Shown here piece after piece: positions 1 to 12,700 of a stretch of DNA of 64,000 nucleotides. The DNA lies in NCBI RefSeq assembly GCF_028858725.1, contig NC_084760.1:79862367-79926366 (forward strand), written 5' to 3'. This DNA comes from Colius striatus. Lineage: Eukaryota; Chordata; Aves; Coliiformes; Coliidae. Under the pieces are notes generated by a model that did not search any database, was not told the origin of the DNA, and worked only from the letters and a program-made list of their open reading frames with translations. Both the position numbers and the translations under genes were made by a program. The stretch's first letter is position 1. Each line of letters begins with the position of its first letter.

Positions 1-3000
1 GCTGATAAAGCTTTCCCCATGGATAAAGGAATCACTCACAGTTAGATTTGCATCAGTTGTGGGTTTTACAAAGAAACTGCAGTCTATACATCCATCAAGC
101 AAATCAACACTTCAAGCCTGTAAAGCAAGGAAGCTTTGCCCCATTTTACTGGTATAACACACTGTAAGTGATTTATGTAATGCCATATAGGCCTGTGAGT
201 GGAAAAAATATTTTCAGAGACCTATGCAGAATCTTAACTACAAGTACCAATATCTTTAGAGCTCGTTAGAGCTACTAGTTCTCACACTAAGAGCAAGGAG
301 TAGCTCAGAGATCAACACATGTTTTTTCTAGGTTAGAAACACTGATAATCACATCCTCAGAAATATCCTTGTTTACTCACAGTAAGGCAATTTAAACCAT
401 TCAGGGTCACACTGTAATCTATTCAAGTCTGAAAACATGCTCTATTCTGTATAAGACAAAGTAGAGAGCCTTTGCTCGGAAAAAGGCTTAGAACAAGATG
501 CTATATTACATTATACTTCCTTCTATGAGATGTTGCCATGAGTGGGGCAACTCACAGAAAGAATATGCAGTAGAGGTGACATGAAATAATCAAGCCCTAC
601 CTTCCCTCCCCTCAAAAAAAAAAAAATTAAAAAAAATAGAAGAGGCTGTATCATCAGGAAGCCTTCAGCAGCAGGATTTGGTTTGAATTGTTAGGTATAA
701 TTCCTTCCATCACCTTCCTTCTTCCAGGGCTGGTATCTGCATCAAGGTTTGTCAGGTTACATGGGATACAGGCTTTGACCTTTCTCTGCTCTTGATCTCT
801 GACAATAGTTGAGTTCAGGTTTAAGAAGCATGAGAAGTTCTACAATGTTCTAGCCAGGAATCACAGTCCCCATGAACACAAAATAACTCGCAAACTAAAC
901 CATATGGCAAAGGAGACACTGGGAATTTATGCAGATGACTTGTATTTTTTCCCTTCCAGAAACTAGCAGGTAAACTTGAAAATAAAAAGTTTGTTATTCT
1001 CTCAAACTTTCCTTCTCTAGCTTGTGATCTCTGCAGTTCTAAGGAGACAGTCTTGAACATGCATATGCCTTCCAGAAAAGCAATAGTCCAGCTCTCAGAT
1101 AAATTTATTAACAGTTTGATCAGATAGACTAAAAACTGTAGCATGTTTGTTTTCTCCTCTCCTGCCTGACGTCCTGCTGATCCAAGCTCAGCAGTTGATA
1201 ACATTATACATAACATTCAGATTTTAAAGCCAGATACATTTAAGAACCAGAGCAGACTGTAATAAACTGTGTCTGAATTGGCTCAAAGAAATGGCAATTT
1301 CTTCATGTAGAAAGGGGAAATAAGCAGCCCACACAAAACATCATGTGAGAAGCGAGTAGCAGGAACCAAACAATAAAACATTTGATTTCACATCATTGCA
1401 CCACTTCTGTTCTGCATGGTTTAGGACCAAGAAACTGAGCAGTTGTGAGCATCAACGCTAGCTTTGCAATGATTTGTAAAAACACAGCACCTCAGAATCC
1501 TTGTTTTACCTTTCCTTGAGGTGTCACTACTGCCAGAAACTACAACATTTGCCTTGAGAGTCTGCAGGTTGCAATAAAGGGCATGATGATCCTAAACTCA
1601 TTTCAATGCGAAGGAAGGTGTAACTATTACTCATTGGCAAAGAGCAAACACTGGCAAGCTGCAAGCTCAGTATTTCTGGGATAGAGGCACTTAGCATGTT
1701 TGTGCTAGATGTTCAAGAGCATTCAGCAGTAAGCCTCTGGCTAAGCATTTCCTTGTTAAAGCTTATCAAATACCATTAACCATTAGGCCCTCTGTGCCTG
1801 TCACAGCCAGATACAGGAGCCACTGAATACTCATGCAAATCAAAAGCCACTAGAGTAAATACTCACTCCCAGGAGAAGTGTCAAGCTTATTAGGAAGAAA
1901 GAGCTATTGATGCCTTCCATCCTTAAAGAGGAGAATTTGTAGAGGATAACACTGGATTTTCTTTTTCAAGTAAAAAATATTTTATTATAATATCTAGAAT
2001 CAGCCTTTGACACAGCAACAATATTGAAAAATTAATGACTGATTCTTCTGAGAACTAATGGAGCTTGCCTTCCTACAGATGTGTCCATAGAGGTAGACTC
2101 ATGAAAGAAGAAAGCCATAGATAGCCATTAACACACAGACTTTTGGCACATGAAATCACTGGACTGCAAGCTCCTGAAGGCTGAAAGAGCATTCAGGATC
2201 ATAACAATGTATACTTGCCCTAATTTAATGTTTCTCTAGACTTCTGCTTTTGGCTAGTGCTCTTTTTTAATAAAAAAATTTAAAAGTGTTTTACCATTTT
2301 TGACAGAACACAGGAAAAATCCAGCTAGGAACCATTCTAACAGCTGAATTCTCCCTGTATTTCCCATTGAAGAGGTAGTAATATGCCTTTGCCACTGATT
2401 AAAAAAAACAAACCTTAAGATATATTTTGGCCTGTGAGTTCAAGATTTATTGAGGAACTGAATCATACACATTGGGTCACATCTGCTTGGTTCCCTTAGC
2501 CTGCCTTTTTGAGAATAAGGGATTATCTATATGTTTTGGTTTACTCTGATCTTTTAGGTGAAATCCTAGGGATTTTCCTTTTTCCCTTAATTAGCTAGTC
2601 TTTTATACGTTGTATGCTACAAAGGCTAATGTCAAATCCAGTGTGAACCAGATATCTCCCCAATCTGAGAACCCAGTCAATACCATCAACTGCTCAAACA
2701 CAACTGAAATCTTGAAATTGCAAAGCTTGGGCTTGATGTTTTGACAACTTGAAGAGTCATGGGTGCAACTCAAAACAAGAATAGGAAAGAAAGAGGTGAG
2801 TGGTTAAAATAACCAGATAGAGACAACACAGTTCCGGTTTGGCTTCTACCAACATACAAGATATGCAAAGTAATTTCACTCCACTGCACTTATTTTCCCC
2901 ATCTCTAAAATGATAATTTACAGTTCACAGCAACTACTACATTTTTAGCTGGCAACGCTTATATTAAACTGCAGATAAAAGTGACTATGGACACTACTGT

Positions 3001-6000
3001 AACTTCTACAGAAGTTACGAATTCTGATATTTTAGATTCTTAGGTCTTCATGAGTAAATGAAACTTTACTTGCAGGCTGCCACATTTTCTCATCAAGTAG
3101 GTTGTTCTTTTGCTTGACAGGACCATGCAAAGACTACTTGAAGGGTCGAATATTGTCATCGCCAGTGATTAAAAAAAAAAAACCATCATGATCTCCTTTC
3201 AAAGTAGTCTATTTAAATGTAGATGTCTATCCTGTTACCTTTGTGATAAAATATGCCAAGGAATACTCAAATTGTGCCTCCAGCTATGTATTGCTCAACC
3301 ATAAACTCTCAAATTTCAATTAGGAACATCATGAGTTAATGCTTGCAAACGCACACTTTATCATTATATCCCAAAATAAATCAAGGCCTAGTTTTGTGCA
3401 TCTTTTGTAGAGATTTCCCTCCTTTAGTTCAAGCTCACTAATAACTCCATGAGCAACCTGTGGATTTTTGTTGACCTCCTTATCTAACATTCTTGTGACT
3501 TATGAAACTTGTTTTAGGATGGCAAATACTTTCTTTCCTTCCTACTATCAATTAGAATACTCATTGCCGGTTCTTCCTGTACCCAAATACATAATTGTCC
3601 AAGCTTCCTTATTGGAGTAAAAAAAAAAATATGGAAGGAAAACAAACAAACAAAAAATCACTGTTTCAGCTTGACATCCTTTTAACTCTTCACAGCTCTG
3701 GGGCTGTACTTCCCCAAATGTTTGATCATGAGTGCCTCATCTATCCTGGAAAAGTCTCACCAATCTACACAGCTTTGTACCTACAAACTCAGTGCAGTTG
3801 TAGTCATACTAGAAAAAGCTAAACATCATGATTGAATTATACTCTCAAAAGATCTCTTTTGTTCATATTTTCTTGCTAAAAAGCACAATACAGGAAGAAG
3901 GGAGGTTGCTGGTTCTACCAGGACACTTACTTAAGTATCCAGAAGCTTAATGCAGGCTCAGGCTACAGAGTTCATCTCCCTCTTGACATTTTTCGTCCCT
4001 ACAATACATAGGTTTATCGTTTTCTACTTGATGTGAAGTTGCTCTTTCATCTGTACCAGTAAGACTCTCTTAATTACCACGTGTGCTGTGTTATCATTTC
4101 TTGGTAACTTCCAGATTTCTCAGCTTACACATTTCCTCTCTTCTAAAACTCTCCTATCACATGTGGGCCCCACCACTACCAGCTTGTGGCTGCAGCACAG
4201 CTCCTTATCATCAATGCTGAAAAAGGGACAAATATTTACTCTGATCTCTTTAATATTAACTAAAAATTTCATCTTTCACCTCAGTCACAATTGCATGGGA
4301 CTAGAGTACAGCCTTCAAAAAAGGCATTTAAGATCAGCAATAAGGATTGAAATGCATGTGGTTATGTAAACTTAGACAGTAATTTCCTTGCAATCTCTAT
4401 GTTCTTCAGAACAGTATGCATCACTTTCCTCCTATAATATTTACAGCAAAAAAATAAACTTTATATAAAAATGATTAATCAGGCCAATTTAATAACAACA
4501 GTAAGATATGAAGTGGTAAGGGGTAAGTGAAGTTCTGGAAGATCCAATTAAGGATCTCCATAAAATTTCTCAACTCAAACTCAAAATTTCTCATTTCTGG
4601 GAGACAGACAAAAACTACTTTTTTTCCTGGAGGACAGTACCATGGAAGGAGTCATACAAATGAGCCATTTATAAACCATAGCTCCAGTCAGTGTCACTGC
4701 CCTGTGTTTCTAAACTATGGCATCTTGGCCAGAGTTCTTAGAAATTTTGAGATAGTTTTGCAGGCAAAACCAGTATTTCCTAACTGTTTTTGAAAGCAGT
4801 TCTTAAGGCAGTCAAAAAAACCTCATGTGAATGGACTGCAGTGAGAAATTTTATTTTCCATTTTTGTTGAATCTTAAATATTCATTACAAAAAAAACACC
4901 CTACAAAAAATCCCCTCAACAAACAAAACAAAACAAACTTTTCCAGGGAACATGTGCCCTTCAGAAAATTGTTTGGCTAATTTCATACACTTCCTCTCCT
5001 CACCTTCACAATTTATCAAGGAGAAAAAGGAGATGCTCCCAAGGCAAAGAACTACCATTTAGATGAAAGGGAAAATATGAACTTACATAAACTTTGTGCA
5101 ATGTTGGTACATAAACATTCATTTACGTCTCACAGAGTACCAGCTGTACATCAGGCAAAACAGTTAACATTAACCTTGGACTCAGATTGCAAGGTCAGTT
5201 AGCTTCAAAATGATTTAAAAATAGATTGTGAATCACACCTTTCCCATCCATGAGCTCCAATCCCTTGTTCTTGCCCGTAGCAGAAGCTTCTCTGGATTCT
5301 GACCAAAAGGAGAGCAGGTATAAGGGACTTTATGAATTCAATGGTATCCATGTTTTTTAACTTCACATCACTTGAATAACCTAAAATCTAATCAAATAAC
5401 TTCTCCACTCCTCCCAACCATGATTGCTAATATAATTGGTAATAATTCCTCTAAACTAAATGAGTCTTACCAGCAAAAGCCCTTTAACTTCACAGCTGGG
5501 TCTGCACTACAGTTTCTCTAATTCATATAGACTTACTCTTCAACAGAAAAAGAGCAAGAGATACAGCACAGTAATGCTGTCATCATACCATAAGTCACTA
5601 GTACTGTTTCTGAAAATCCGGCTTTTATATTAAGGCATAATCTATGGCATGATTCATGAGACGCTGAAAAGTACATCAGCTACAGCTACACTGGTGCCTG
5701 TAAGCACTGAAAATGATACAGAAAAAGGAGTTTGGAGGATAGTTCAGCTGGAGCAGAGTTATATATACACACCTTGGGCAGTAGAATTGAGGCTTTTGCA
5801 CTAGAAGCACAACATGATGGGTAGTGTCTCTAGGTGCCTCCCAACCCCAAAAGGTCAGAGAGGGTCTCAGCTCTAAGACATAATGCCAGTACAGAAAGTG
5901 TTCTCTGTGTGCACCCTTCCTGTCCGGACATTTCTCAAACATGTCTTATTAATGCATCTATTTCCATCTTTGACAAGTCTTACCATCAAGAACTTCCTTT

Positions 6001-8103
6001 AATGTGACCTCTCAGTCAGTAATTCTAGCACACAAACACCACCACCATATTTGAATTCTATACAATGTCAGAAAAATGGCCTAGGGTTAGATGGGTCAAC
6101 AAAACCAAATTTCTGTCTTCTTTGAGTAGATGTTACTGAATTCACAGTAGAGGGACATGTGGCCAGAGTCCCTGTGTTGTCCCTCATGCTGCCATTATTC
6201 TGAGCATAAGTAACGGAAGCCAAGAAAAATGAAAGTCTGTCTTGCCCATATCCATACACACATATATGTATGTACAAACACAAAAGTCTGCATTTTTTTG
6301 TTTGCTTATACATAAAGCATTCACGCATGCTACCCTCAGCTACTGATGGAATATGATGCTGTTCAGCATCCCTGCAGGGGAAGAACCAGCCTGTCCCTCC
6401 ATGCAAAAAACCCCTAAACCACCAGCTGTGGAAAGCAGGGACCCCCTACCACAGACTCAGTGTCATACAATTTCTCCTCTGCCATTCAGATTTTGTGGTT
6501 GGTCTGTTATTTCCATCTCCTTTTGTCTTTTATTCTGAAAACTACTTCTTCCCTGAAAAGTATCTGAGCCACAGAAATTACTCAATGAGAATTCACTAGT
6601 CTAGCTACCACAGCATGATCTGTTTGCCTTTCCTCCAGCCTGTCCTCTTGCCGTGCTCTCTTATTAGTTCAATGCAGAAGCTCTCTATTGCTGTCCATCT
6701 GTCCAAGGGCTGGAAGAGAGGATTTCCACTCCCAGACAGTAACTAGGAACTAAGCGATAAACAGGTTGTAAAAAGATGTTTGTACATTGCTTGTCAAACG
6801 AGGATTTTATTCCATATTGGCCCCTATACACTTAAAATAAACAGAGTTTAGAACTATCTAGGGTGAAAGAGCTCTAAGAAAACAATGAGAAACTGACAGT
6901 AATGTCAAAGCAATTAAAATTAGACACTGCTTTACATTTTCACAAACACACTTTATATGTCTTGCTTAATTAGCAAATAATCATCTGTGTATCTAGAATA
7001 TGAGTTTGTTATTTTAAGAGGGCAAATGATGACACTGATAAACTATGTGCAATTTACTTCAATAACAATTTACTGCATAGAAAAAAGTCTCATTTTTTTT
7101 CAGCACACAGTATCCAAGCAATTGTTACACAGGAAGTTAGGAAAAAAGTGTAGGAAAGAAGAATCCCATGGATTTTCTGTGTAAGATGCATTTCTCACTG
7201 TGAAAGTTGTTTTTAGTAACACAAAAAGCCATTCAAACCCAGGCTATGGTTTCTCAAAGCACAAAGGCATGCACAGACACTCTGTAAAATAAACTCAAAC
7301 TTTTTTGTAACTTCCTCATCTAGGGCTTGCTTAGGTTATAATAAAGTGCTTGCATGGCATGTTGTTAACAGTGACTGATCTGAAGGGATTTAGGCAGCTG
7401 TCCTGTTCCATTGAATGCCAGACAGTATCAAGAGTTAGTGAAGGTCGTTACAGCAAAGCAAACTATCTTTCTGCCTACTTAGTTGCTATCACCTTCTCTT
7501 CTCTGCTGTCACCTTGTAACTTTTTTTCATTAAGTGAAACCCAACTCCAGGGCAAGGGCCGTGCCTGGTGCTCACTGTTCACTGTACCAGTGCTGAATAA
7601 GACTCAGATCAGGTCTGCCTTTATGAAATACCAGACTGGTCTATGATGTATTTCTCACTTCTGACTATATTTGTGATATAGCTATCACAATACACAGCAT
7701 ATACTGTAAATAATAAGGGTAGGTATCCTGGTAGCGTAGAAGGGGACAAATTGATATAATTTCTTTAATACACTAATAATTGTCACAGAGAGTTTACTAT
7801 CCAGAAAACTCAAGGGATGAGAGCCTGACACAGGTTATCAGCATAACTTTGTCTACTAGGACCTTTCTGAAACTCCTGACATGATTATCAACCATCAATT
7901 TGATGGTTCCTGTGTTTTTCTTTCTTCTGGAAAAGAAATGGAAGTCCATTTTAGGTCCTTTGAACTCTAGTGGCCAGCTACTATGGTTCCAGACACGAGA
8001 AAACACTGCTTTTACAAAAAAACCCACTGAGTTTTCCTTGTTTGGCAATATCTATTTAAAGCAGATGGACCAATGTCTGCAGTACATTTCTGGCCACCAG
8101 CAG
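1..8103. other. Gene-poor stretch downstream of KCNK17 exon 1
   Basis: I see no recognisable coding exon, RNA gene or CR1 copy in this AT-rich stretch. If KCNK17 is intact, it would be intron 1 or beyond on the minus strand. I looked on the minus strand for the two potassium-filter motifs and the M4 helix that the missing exons should carry and did not find them. Open frames here, including a 131-codon one at 821-1216 on the minus strand, look like chance. A-rich tracts occur at about 614-637 and 3171-3183. Confidence 0.6.
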
Positions 8104-8418
8104 TTACCAGAGTGATTCTTTTTCAGACAAAAATTGATCAAGAAGAGAACCCATTTTCCTCACTTTGTGCATATATACGGCATAAAATGCATCCACTTGT
8201 ACTTTAATAAGATTGAATTTGGTCCTGCTTTGTATTTTCCAACTATCCTGCAAATTTTTAAGAATATCTTCAGCTGTGATACCAGGATTTTCCATTTCCT
8301 TTGAAATAGCAAGTAGAAAACTGAAAAAGTTGCACAGTAAATTAAAGGTCAATTAAACTTACCATGCCAAAGCGCTTCCATCAGAATTTACCACTTGTAA
8401 AATGTCACAGATTAGAAC
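8104..8418 (-). other. Unassigned exon-like open frame with a 42-nt intron-like gap
   Basis: On the minus strand an open frame of 18 codons plus 2 nt (8418-8363) ends at a consensus GTAAGT donor. After 42 nt, a CTTTTTCAG acceptor opens a second frame (8320-8104) of 71 codons that ends in TAA. The phases fit: 2 nt before the gap and 1 nt after it. Joined, this gives about 90 residues, mostly helix-forming, including DILKNLQDSW and VDAFYAVYMHKVRKMG. I do not recognise the family. Introns of 42 nt are exceptionally rare in vertebrates, so the gap may be chance or the copy may be dead. The second block could also splice at a GTAACT donor at 8107. Its acceptor phase does not match the phase-0 donor of KCNK17 exon 1, so it is not the next KCNK17 exon. 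Confidence 0.3.
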
Positions 8419-8469
8419 TCAGTAAGTTCAACAGTGAAACAAAACCACCTGGAGTTGACTCCAGGCCAC

Positions 8470-9270
8470 TGTCATATCACGGGTAACTCCGTCGCTGCCT
8501 GAAAAACTCGCAAACTCCACAACTTGGGGGAGCGCAGCGGAGAACAAGAGAAACCTTTTATCGGCAGAAACAAAGCATGTCCGAAAGAGTCGGTGATAAA
8601 CTGAGTGAAGCCCACCTGGCCCGGAGGCGCCGATACGCGCTCCCGCTTCTCAGGGAGCTGCCCACGGAACCTAAAGCTTTCCCCACCGTGTGCCGTGGGC
8701 ACATTCTCCAGGGCAAGTGTATGCGTGCGCAGAGACAGGAAAAAATGGTTTGATTTGGGTTTTTAGTGTAACTGGAAGGCAAGAGGCGAGATTGCTGCCA
8801 CTCCCGCCCCCAGGGACACGGGCAGCACCTGCTCACCAGGATGAGCTGCTGCAGCGCGGGCCCCTGCAGGCAGGTGTAGTTGGCGAATAGCTCCCAGTGC
8901 TGCTGGAAGAGATGCTGGGCCGCCCGCACCTCGACTGGCCGCTCCACCGCCTGCAGCAAGCCGGCGCGCAGCCCCACATAGCCCAGGTAGCCGAGCAGCA
9001 GCAGCGGCACCCTCCAGCGCCGCTCCGCTACCATCGGCGCCACCATCGGCCCCGCCGCCGCCCCGGCCTCTGCGGGAGCTGCCGCGGCGGGACGGGGGCG
9101 GGAGCGGGGCCGCCCGCGGAGGAGGGCTGCGGCGGCCCGGGCAGCGCGGCGGCCGGCCCCCGGAGCCTCCCCTGAGCCTGCCCTCCGGCTCACACGCGGC
9201 CTGCGGAGAGAAGCTCAGACAGCCATGCCGGCACAGGCAGGTGGTGCTGGCGCTCCACATCCCACCTGTC
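8470..9270. promoter_or_regulatory. CpG-rich island over KCNK17 exon 1
   Basis: GC and CpG content rise sharply from about 8.5 to 9.27 kb, and 9000-9180 is almost entirely G+C. This contrasts with the AT-rich flanks and is typical of a vertebrate CpG-island promoter. It covers the first coding exon of KCNK17 and its start codon, so it is probably that gene's promoter and 5' UTR. A TATA-like GATAAAAGG on the minus strand near 8557 could serve a second, downstream start. Overlapping GC-rich open frames on both strands here are by-products of base composition. Confidence 0.7.
8837..9046 (-). CDS. KCNK17: KCNK17 (TALK-2) two-pore K+ channel, exon 1 only
   Basis: This exon encodes the first 70 residues of a two-pore-domain potassium channel: a short cytoplasmic N-terminus, the first membrane helix (VPLLLLGYLGYVGL), then the start of the extracellular cap with the glycosylation and cysteine motif NYTC. 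The WELFANYTCL stretch and the following PAL..LI resemble mammalian KCNK17 more than KCNK16. Translation may start at 9046 or at a second ATG at 9034. The frame is open upstream to 9193, but that part is low-complexity CpG-island sequence. A GTGAGC donor follows at 8836 in phase 0, exactly as in KCNK16 exon 1. The family makes background K+ channels opened by alkaline extracellular pH. Exons 2-5 were not found in the window, so the gene either continues past the left edge or is broken. Confidence 0.82.
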
Positions 9271-9359
9271 TTCTCCGGAGCGCAACACTGCCCTATAAGG
9301 GGTCCTTTATCTCTTCTAGGGCAGGCATGGAGACGCCTTCGCTGCCCTCCAAGGGCAGC

Positions 9360-9724
9360 TGGGGATGTGTAGCCTAGAGAAGAGAAGACTGAGAGGGGAC
9401 CATGTCAATGCATATAAATACCTGAAGGGCAGGTGTCGAAAGGATGAGGCCAGTCTATTTTTTTGTTTGTTTTTCTGTAGTGCTCAGTGACAGGACAAGG
9501 GGTAATGGGCACAAGCTGGAACACAGGAAGTTCCACTTGAACACGAGAAGAAACTTCTTTACCATGAGGGAACCCTGGCACAGGCTGTCCACAGAGAGGC
9601 CGTGGAGTCTCCTTAAGAGGTTTCCAAAACCCATCTGGATACATTCCTATGTGACCCTGCTTTAGCAGAGGTGTTGGACTGGATGATCTCTAGAGGTCCC
9701 TTCCAACCCCTACCATTCTCTGAT
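9360..9724 (+). mobile_element. CR1 retrotransposon fragment, 5'-truncated
   Basis: This is a plus-strand CR1 3' end. It carries the GAGAAGAGAAGACTGAGAGG block, the phrase meaning 'lasted/received a normal course' of CR1 tails (ACTGGATGATCTCTAGAGG) and the CCCTTCCAACCCCTACC terminus. The degenerate copy of the ORF2 C-terminus ([19 protein letters not shown]) is readable but broken. It lies just upstream of the KCNK17 CpG island. Confidence 0.93.
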
Positions 9725-12700
9725 ACCCAACTCCTTTCCTGGCAAGCCAGAATGCTTGTCTAGCCACCTGGTTAGATACCACTACATCAGCAGCTTATGT
9801 GAATCTAGTTGTCTGCTTCCCTCAGCTGTTAAGCTAACTTAAAAGGCAGTAAACATGTGTTTCTGATAATGACTAGTTGGTTTAAAAAAATTGTAATGGT
9901 ACCATGTTTCTGAGAATCTTTTTACTGTTTGTGGTTTTCCTATGAAAGATGGGAGCACTGTCCATGTACAGATATTTCCTAAGACCTGTTTGCGTAAATA
10001 TTTTCTTGTATAGGACTACATCAAACATTCTCTTCTCTCACCAGTAAAAAAGAAAATCAGATCACCAGGATGTATAAAAAGTCTATAATCTATCAATTTT
10101 GTTGCAGAAAATGAGAAATAAACCCGCTAAATTTCTGAACAGGATGCTTTTATGCATTGACAGATGTTAAAGTCTTCTCATACTGCCTTGTGATTTGGGT
10201 TGGTTTGTTTGGTTGCTCATTTTTTTTTTCCAGGGGAGTGTTCATACTATTACAAATAAGGCCGCCTTCAAACAGGTGCTGCATCACTGGAACAGTCTTG
10301 TTAATATGCTAATTTCTGTTTTTCTGGGAGTTGCTTTAAACCAAGTAGCATAAAGTTATGGTTTTATTGGTAAGATACAAAACTTGATGTGTAAAAAAAG
10401 AGAGAGACCAATTCCAGTTTAAAGGTAACATCCTGAACACAGTCTTAAACAAAAAGAAAAAAAGAAAATGCTGCTTATTGCTCAGTCTTAACTCTGTCTT
10501 TTCAATGGATTATACATGATTATTGAATGATGAATTATGAATGATTACTGAATGATATTTACGAAGGAAAAGTAAAAAAGCCTTCTATAAAAACATGTAT
10601 GAGAAAGGAAATATTCAAAGATACTAAAATGCATACACATTCATGTTTCCTCTTTCATTCAGAAAATAAGACACATTTGAGCTACATTTTGACATTTTAA
10701 CCACACTAAAATCCAGTAGTTTATACAAAGCACATAAAATCTAACCATGCTGAAACATTATGGACCAAACAATACATCATTTAACGTTTAGTGTTTACAG
10801 TAGAGATATATAAAACAAATTACAGGTGACACTTGGGTTTGTATCTACAAGCAAGATTCTGAAAACCCTGGACAATAAGCATGCACTTGCTAGAAGGAAT
10901 TTGGGCAGGAAGAGATCAAGATTCACAACATCTCTTCAAAAAAATCATACGATATTTTAATGGATGATTTTTCTTTAATAATCTCAGAAATGTCATTTGT
11001 ATGTCAGCCTTCTATTTACACCTCCAGAGAGAATGATTCAAATACTTATGTTGTCTGGAAGGTACCAACATATCTGAGGATGAGGAAGGGCTTACTGAGT
11101 GGGCTTAAAGAGGAAGAGTAAGCCTGGAAGGATGTTTACTTCTTGTCCTGCACTGGACTGCAAGTGGTAGTTGCTTAGGGCAATGGGCACAGCTGAACAC
11201 TGCTTGGGCCACTGCTTTTGCCACAGGCTGCAGGGCCACATGCAGAGGCTTCAGAATGGTTTTTTTATCCCTGGGAATCTGAGCTGAGCATCTTGTACGA
11301 GGCTGTGTGATCTCCATTCCATGCACAACTGGTAAAACAGGTTATTAAAAGAGAAAAGAAAAAAGTGTGCACTCATCTGGCTGCTAGTAAGCCCCTGTGA
11401 TTGCACAGCTCTTCCATGGCATTTTTCTTACCTTGTCAGTTGATACTTTTTGACCACCTTTTTGTTAGAGGAAAGGTATTAGAAAGCTTTTAATCCATCC
11501 ATGCTCAAGAACTGGGCCAGTGCTCTCAGTATGTATCTCAAAGTGACTTTGATTACAGATATGTATGACCTTTAAGATCTTTTTTCTTTGAAAAATTGAC
11601 AAAGGGAGCAACACATTGCTATCACTGGTGTAACACAGGAGAGGTCATTAATATCTGCCTCTGTTCAAGTGTAGCCATATGCTTGATTTAAGGTATCTTT
11701 TTGAGCCTTCTGGCAGGCACCTTAAGAACTGTTGCAGTCACTCTGAGCCTTACTAAAAGTAGCAGTAGCAAACAGTTCAGAAGACAGTCTCACCATGCTG
11801 CTACTTTGCGCAATATCAGGTACAAGAACAATTTTCTGGACTGCAGTAAAAGCAGTTCATACTCCCTGCTGTCAGATGTCAAGTAAGAATGATCTTAACA
11901 AACACTTAGCCAGTTTCTATCCCTGATAAACCTCATTATCGTCTTTTTTTTATGGCATGCAAAGCAGTGTAAAGCACTGTATAGGATCACCTTTAGAATA
12001 GTGCGTGTTTTGTGGCCAGTGGTGGCTACATGAATAAGGCAGGCATGGAAAAAGGCAACAGGTTAGATAGATATAAGTCAGTAGAACTTTAGTTTTGCCT
12101 TTCACACAAATATACCTAAAATATCTTGTAGTGTTGACATGAGGTAGATAGAGGGTACAGTGATGGTGATGATGTTAACAAATGCATTTACAAACATTGT
12201 GTGAATAGCACAGAATAATGAAAAAGAAAGGTTCCCATGAGATTTGCAAGGATACAAAAAGCCAGACAGGAGAAAGTCAGCTGCTCTCAGTGAAAGAGGC
12301 TACAAAGTAAGTCATTGCACAAATTTATGGGAATTGCTGAGGGCATAGAGGAAGATCAGTGCAAAAGCTGAGAAGATTAAATCAGTGAGGTAAGTAGTGG
12401 TGAGACAGGGGAGGGAAATCTTAGATGGGATAAGCATTTGAAAACTCAGTTTTCAAATGGGTTGACAAAGCCATAACTAGCATTCTTTTATGCCAGCATT
12501 TCAGATTTTGAGCAGTCACATTGCACTAGACAGGAGTCAGCAACCAGCAAGAAAACAAGCACCAAGACACATGTAAGAACAAGCATGTCTTGTGACCCTC
12601 CTCAGAAGTAAAAATCTAGCACAGAATGTATGTGGGAAGAGATTTGTGACCTACACAAGTCTCTACATGTTTTATGGGCACTTCCCCAAAACAGAATATC

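Noticed and set aside
821-1216. 131-codon minus-strand open frame
   Set aside because: Length is within chance for 64 kb searched in six frames. There is no recognisable motif, no clear splice signals and no CpG or GC shift.
7797-8048. Minus-strand frame with a good CATTTCTTTTCCAG acceptor inside it
   Set aside because: Joining it to the 8108 donor creates an immediate stop, and no protein family is recognisable.
8558-9260. Long open frames of 165-211 codons on the minus strand and 92 codons on the plus strand
   Set aside because: They arise from the CpG island, where stop codons are rare. Only the 70-codon KCNK17 exon within them has family support.
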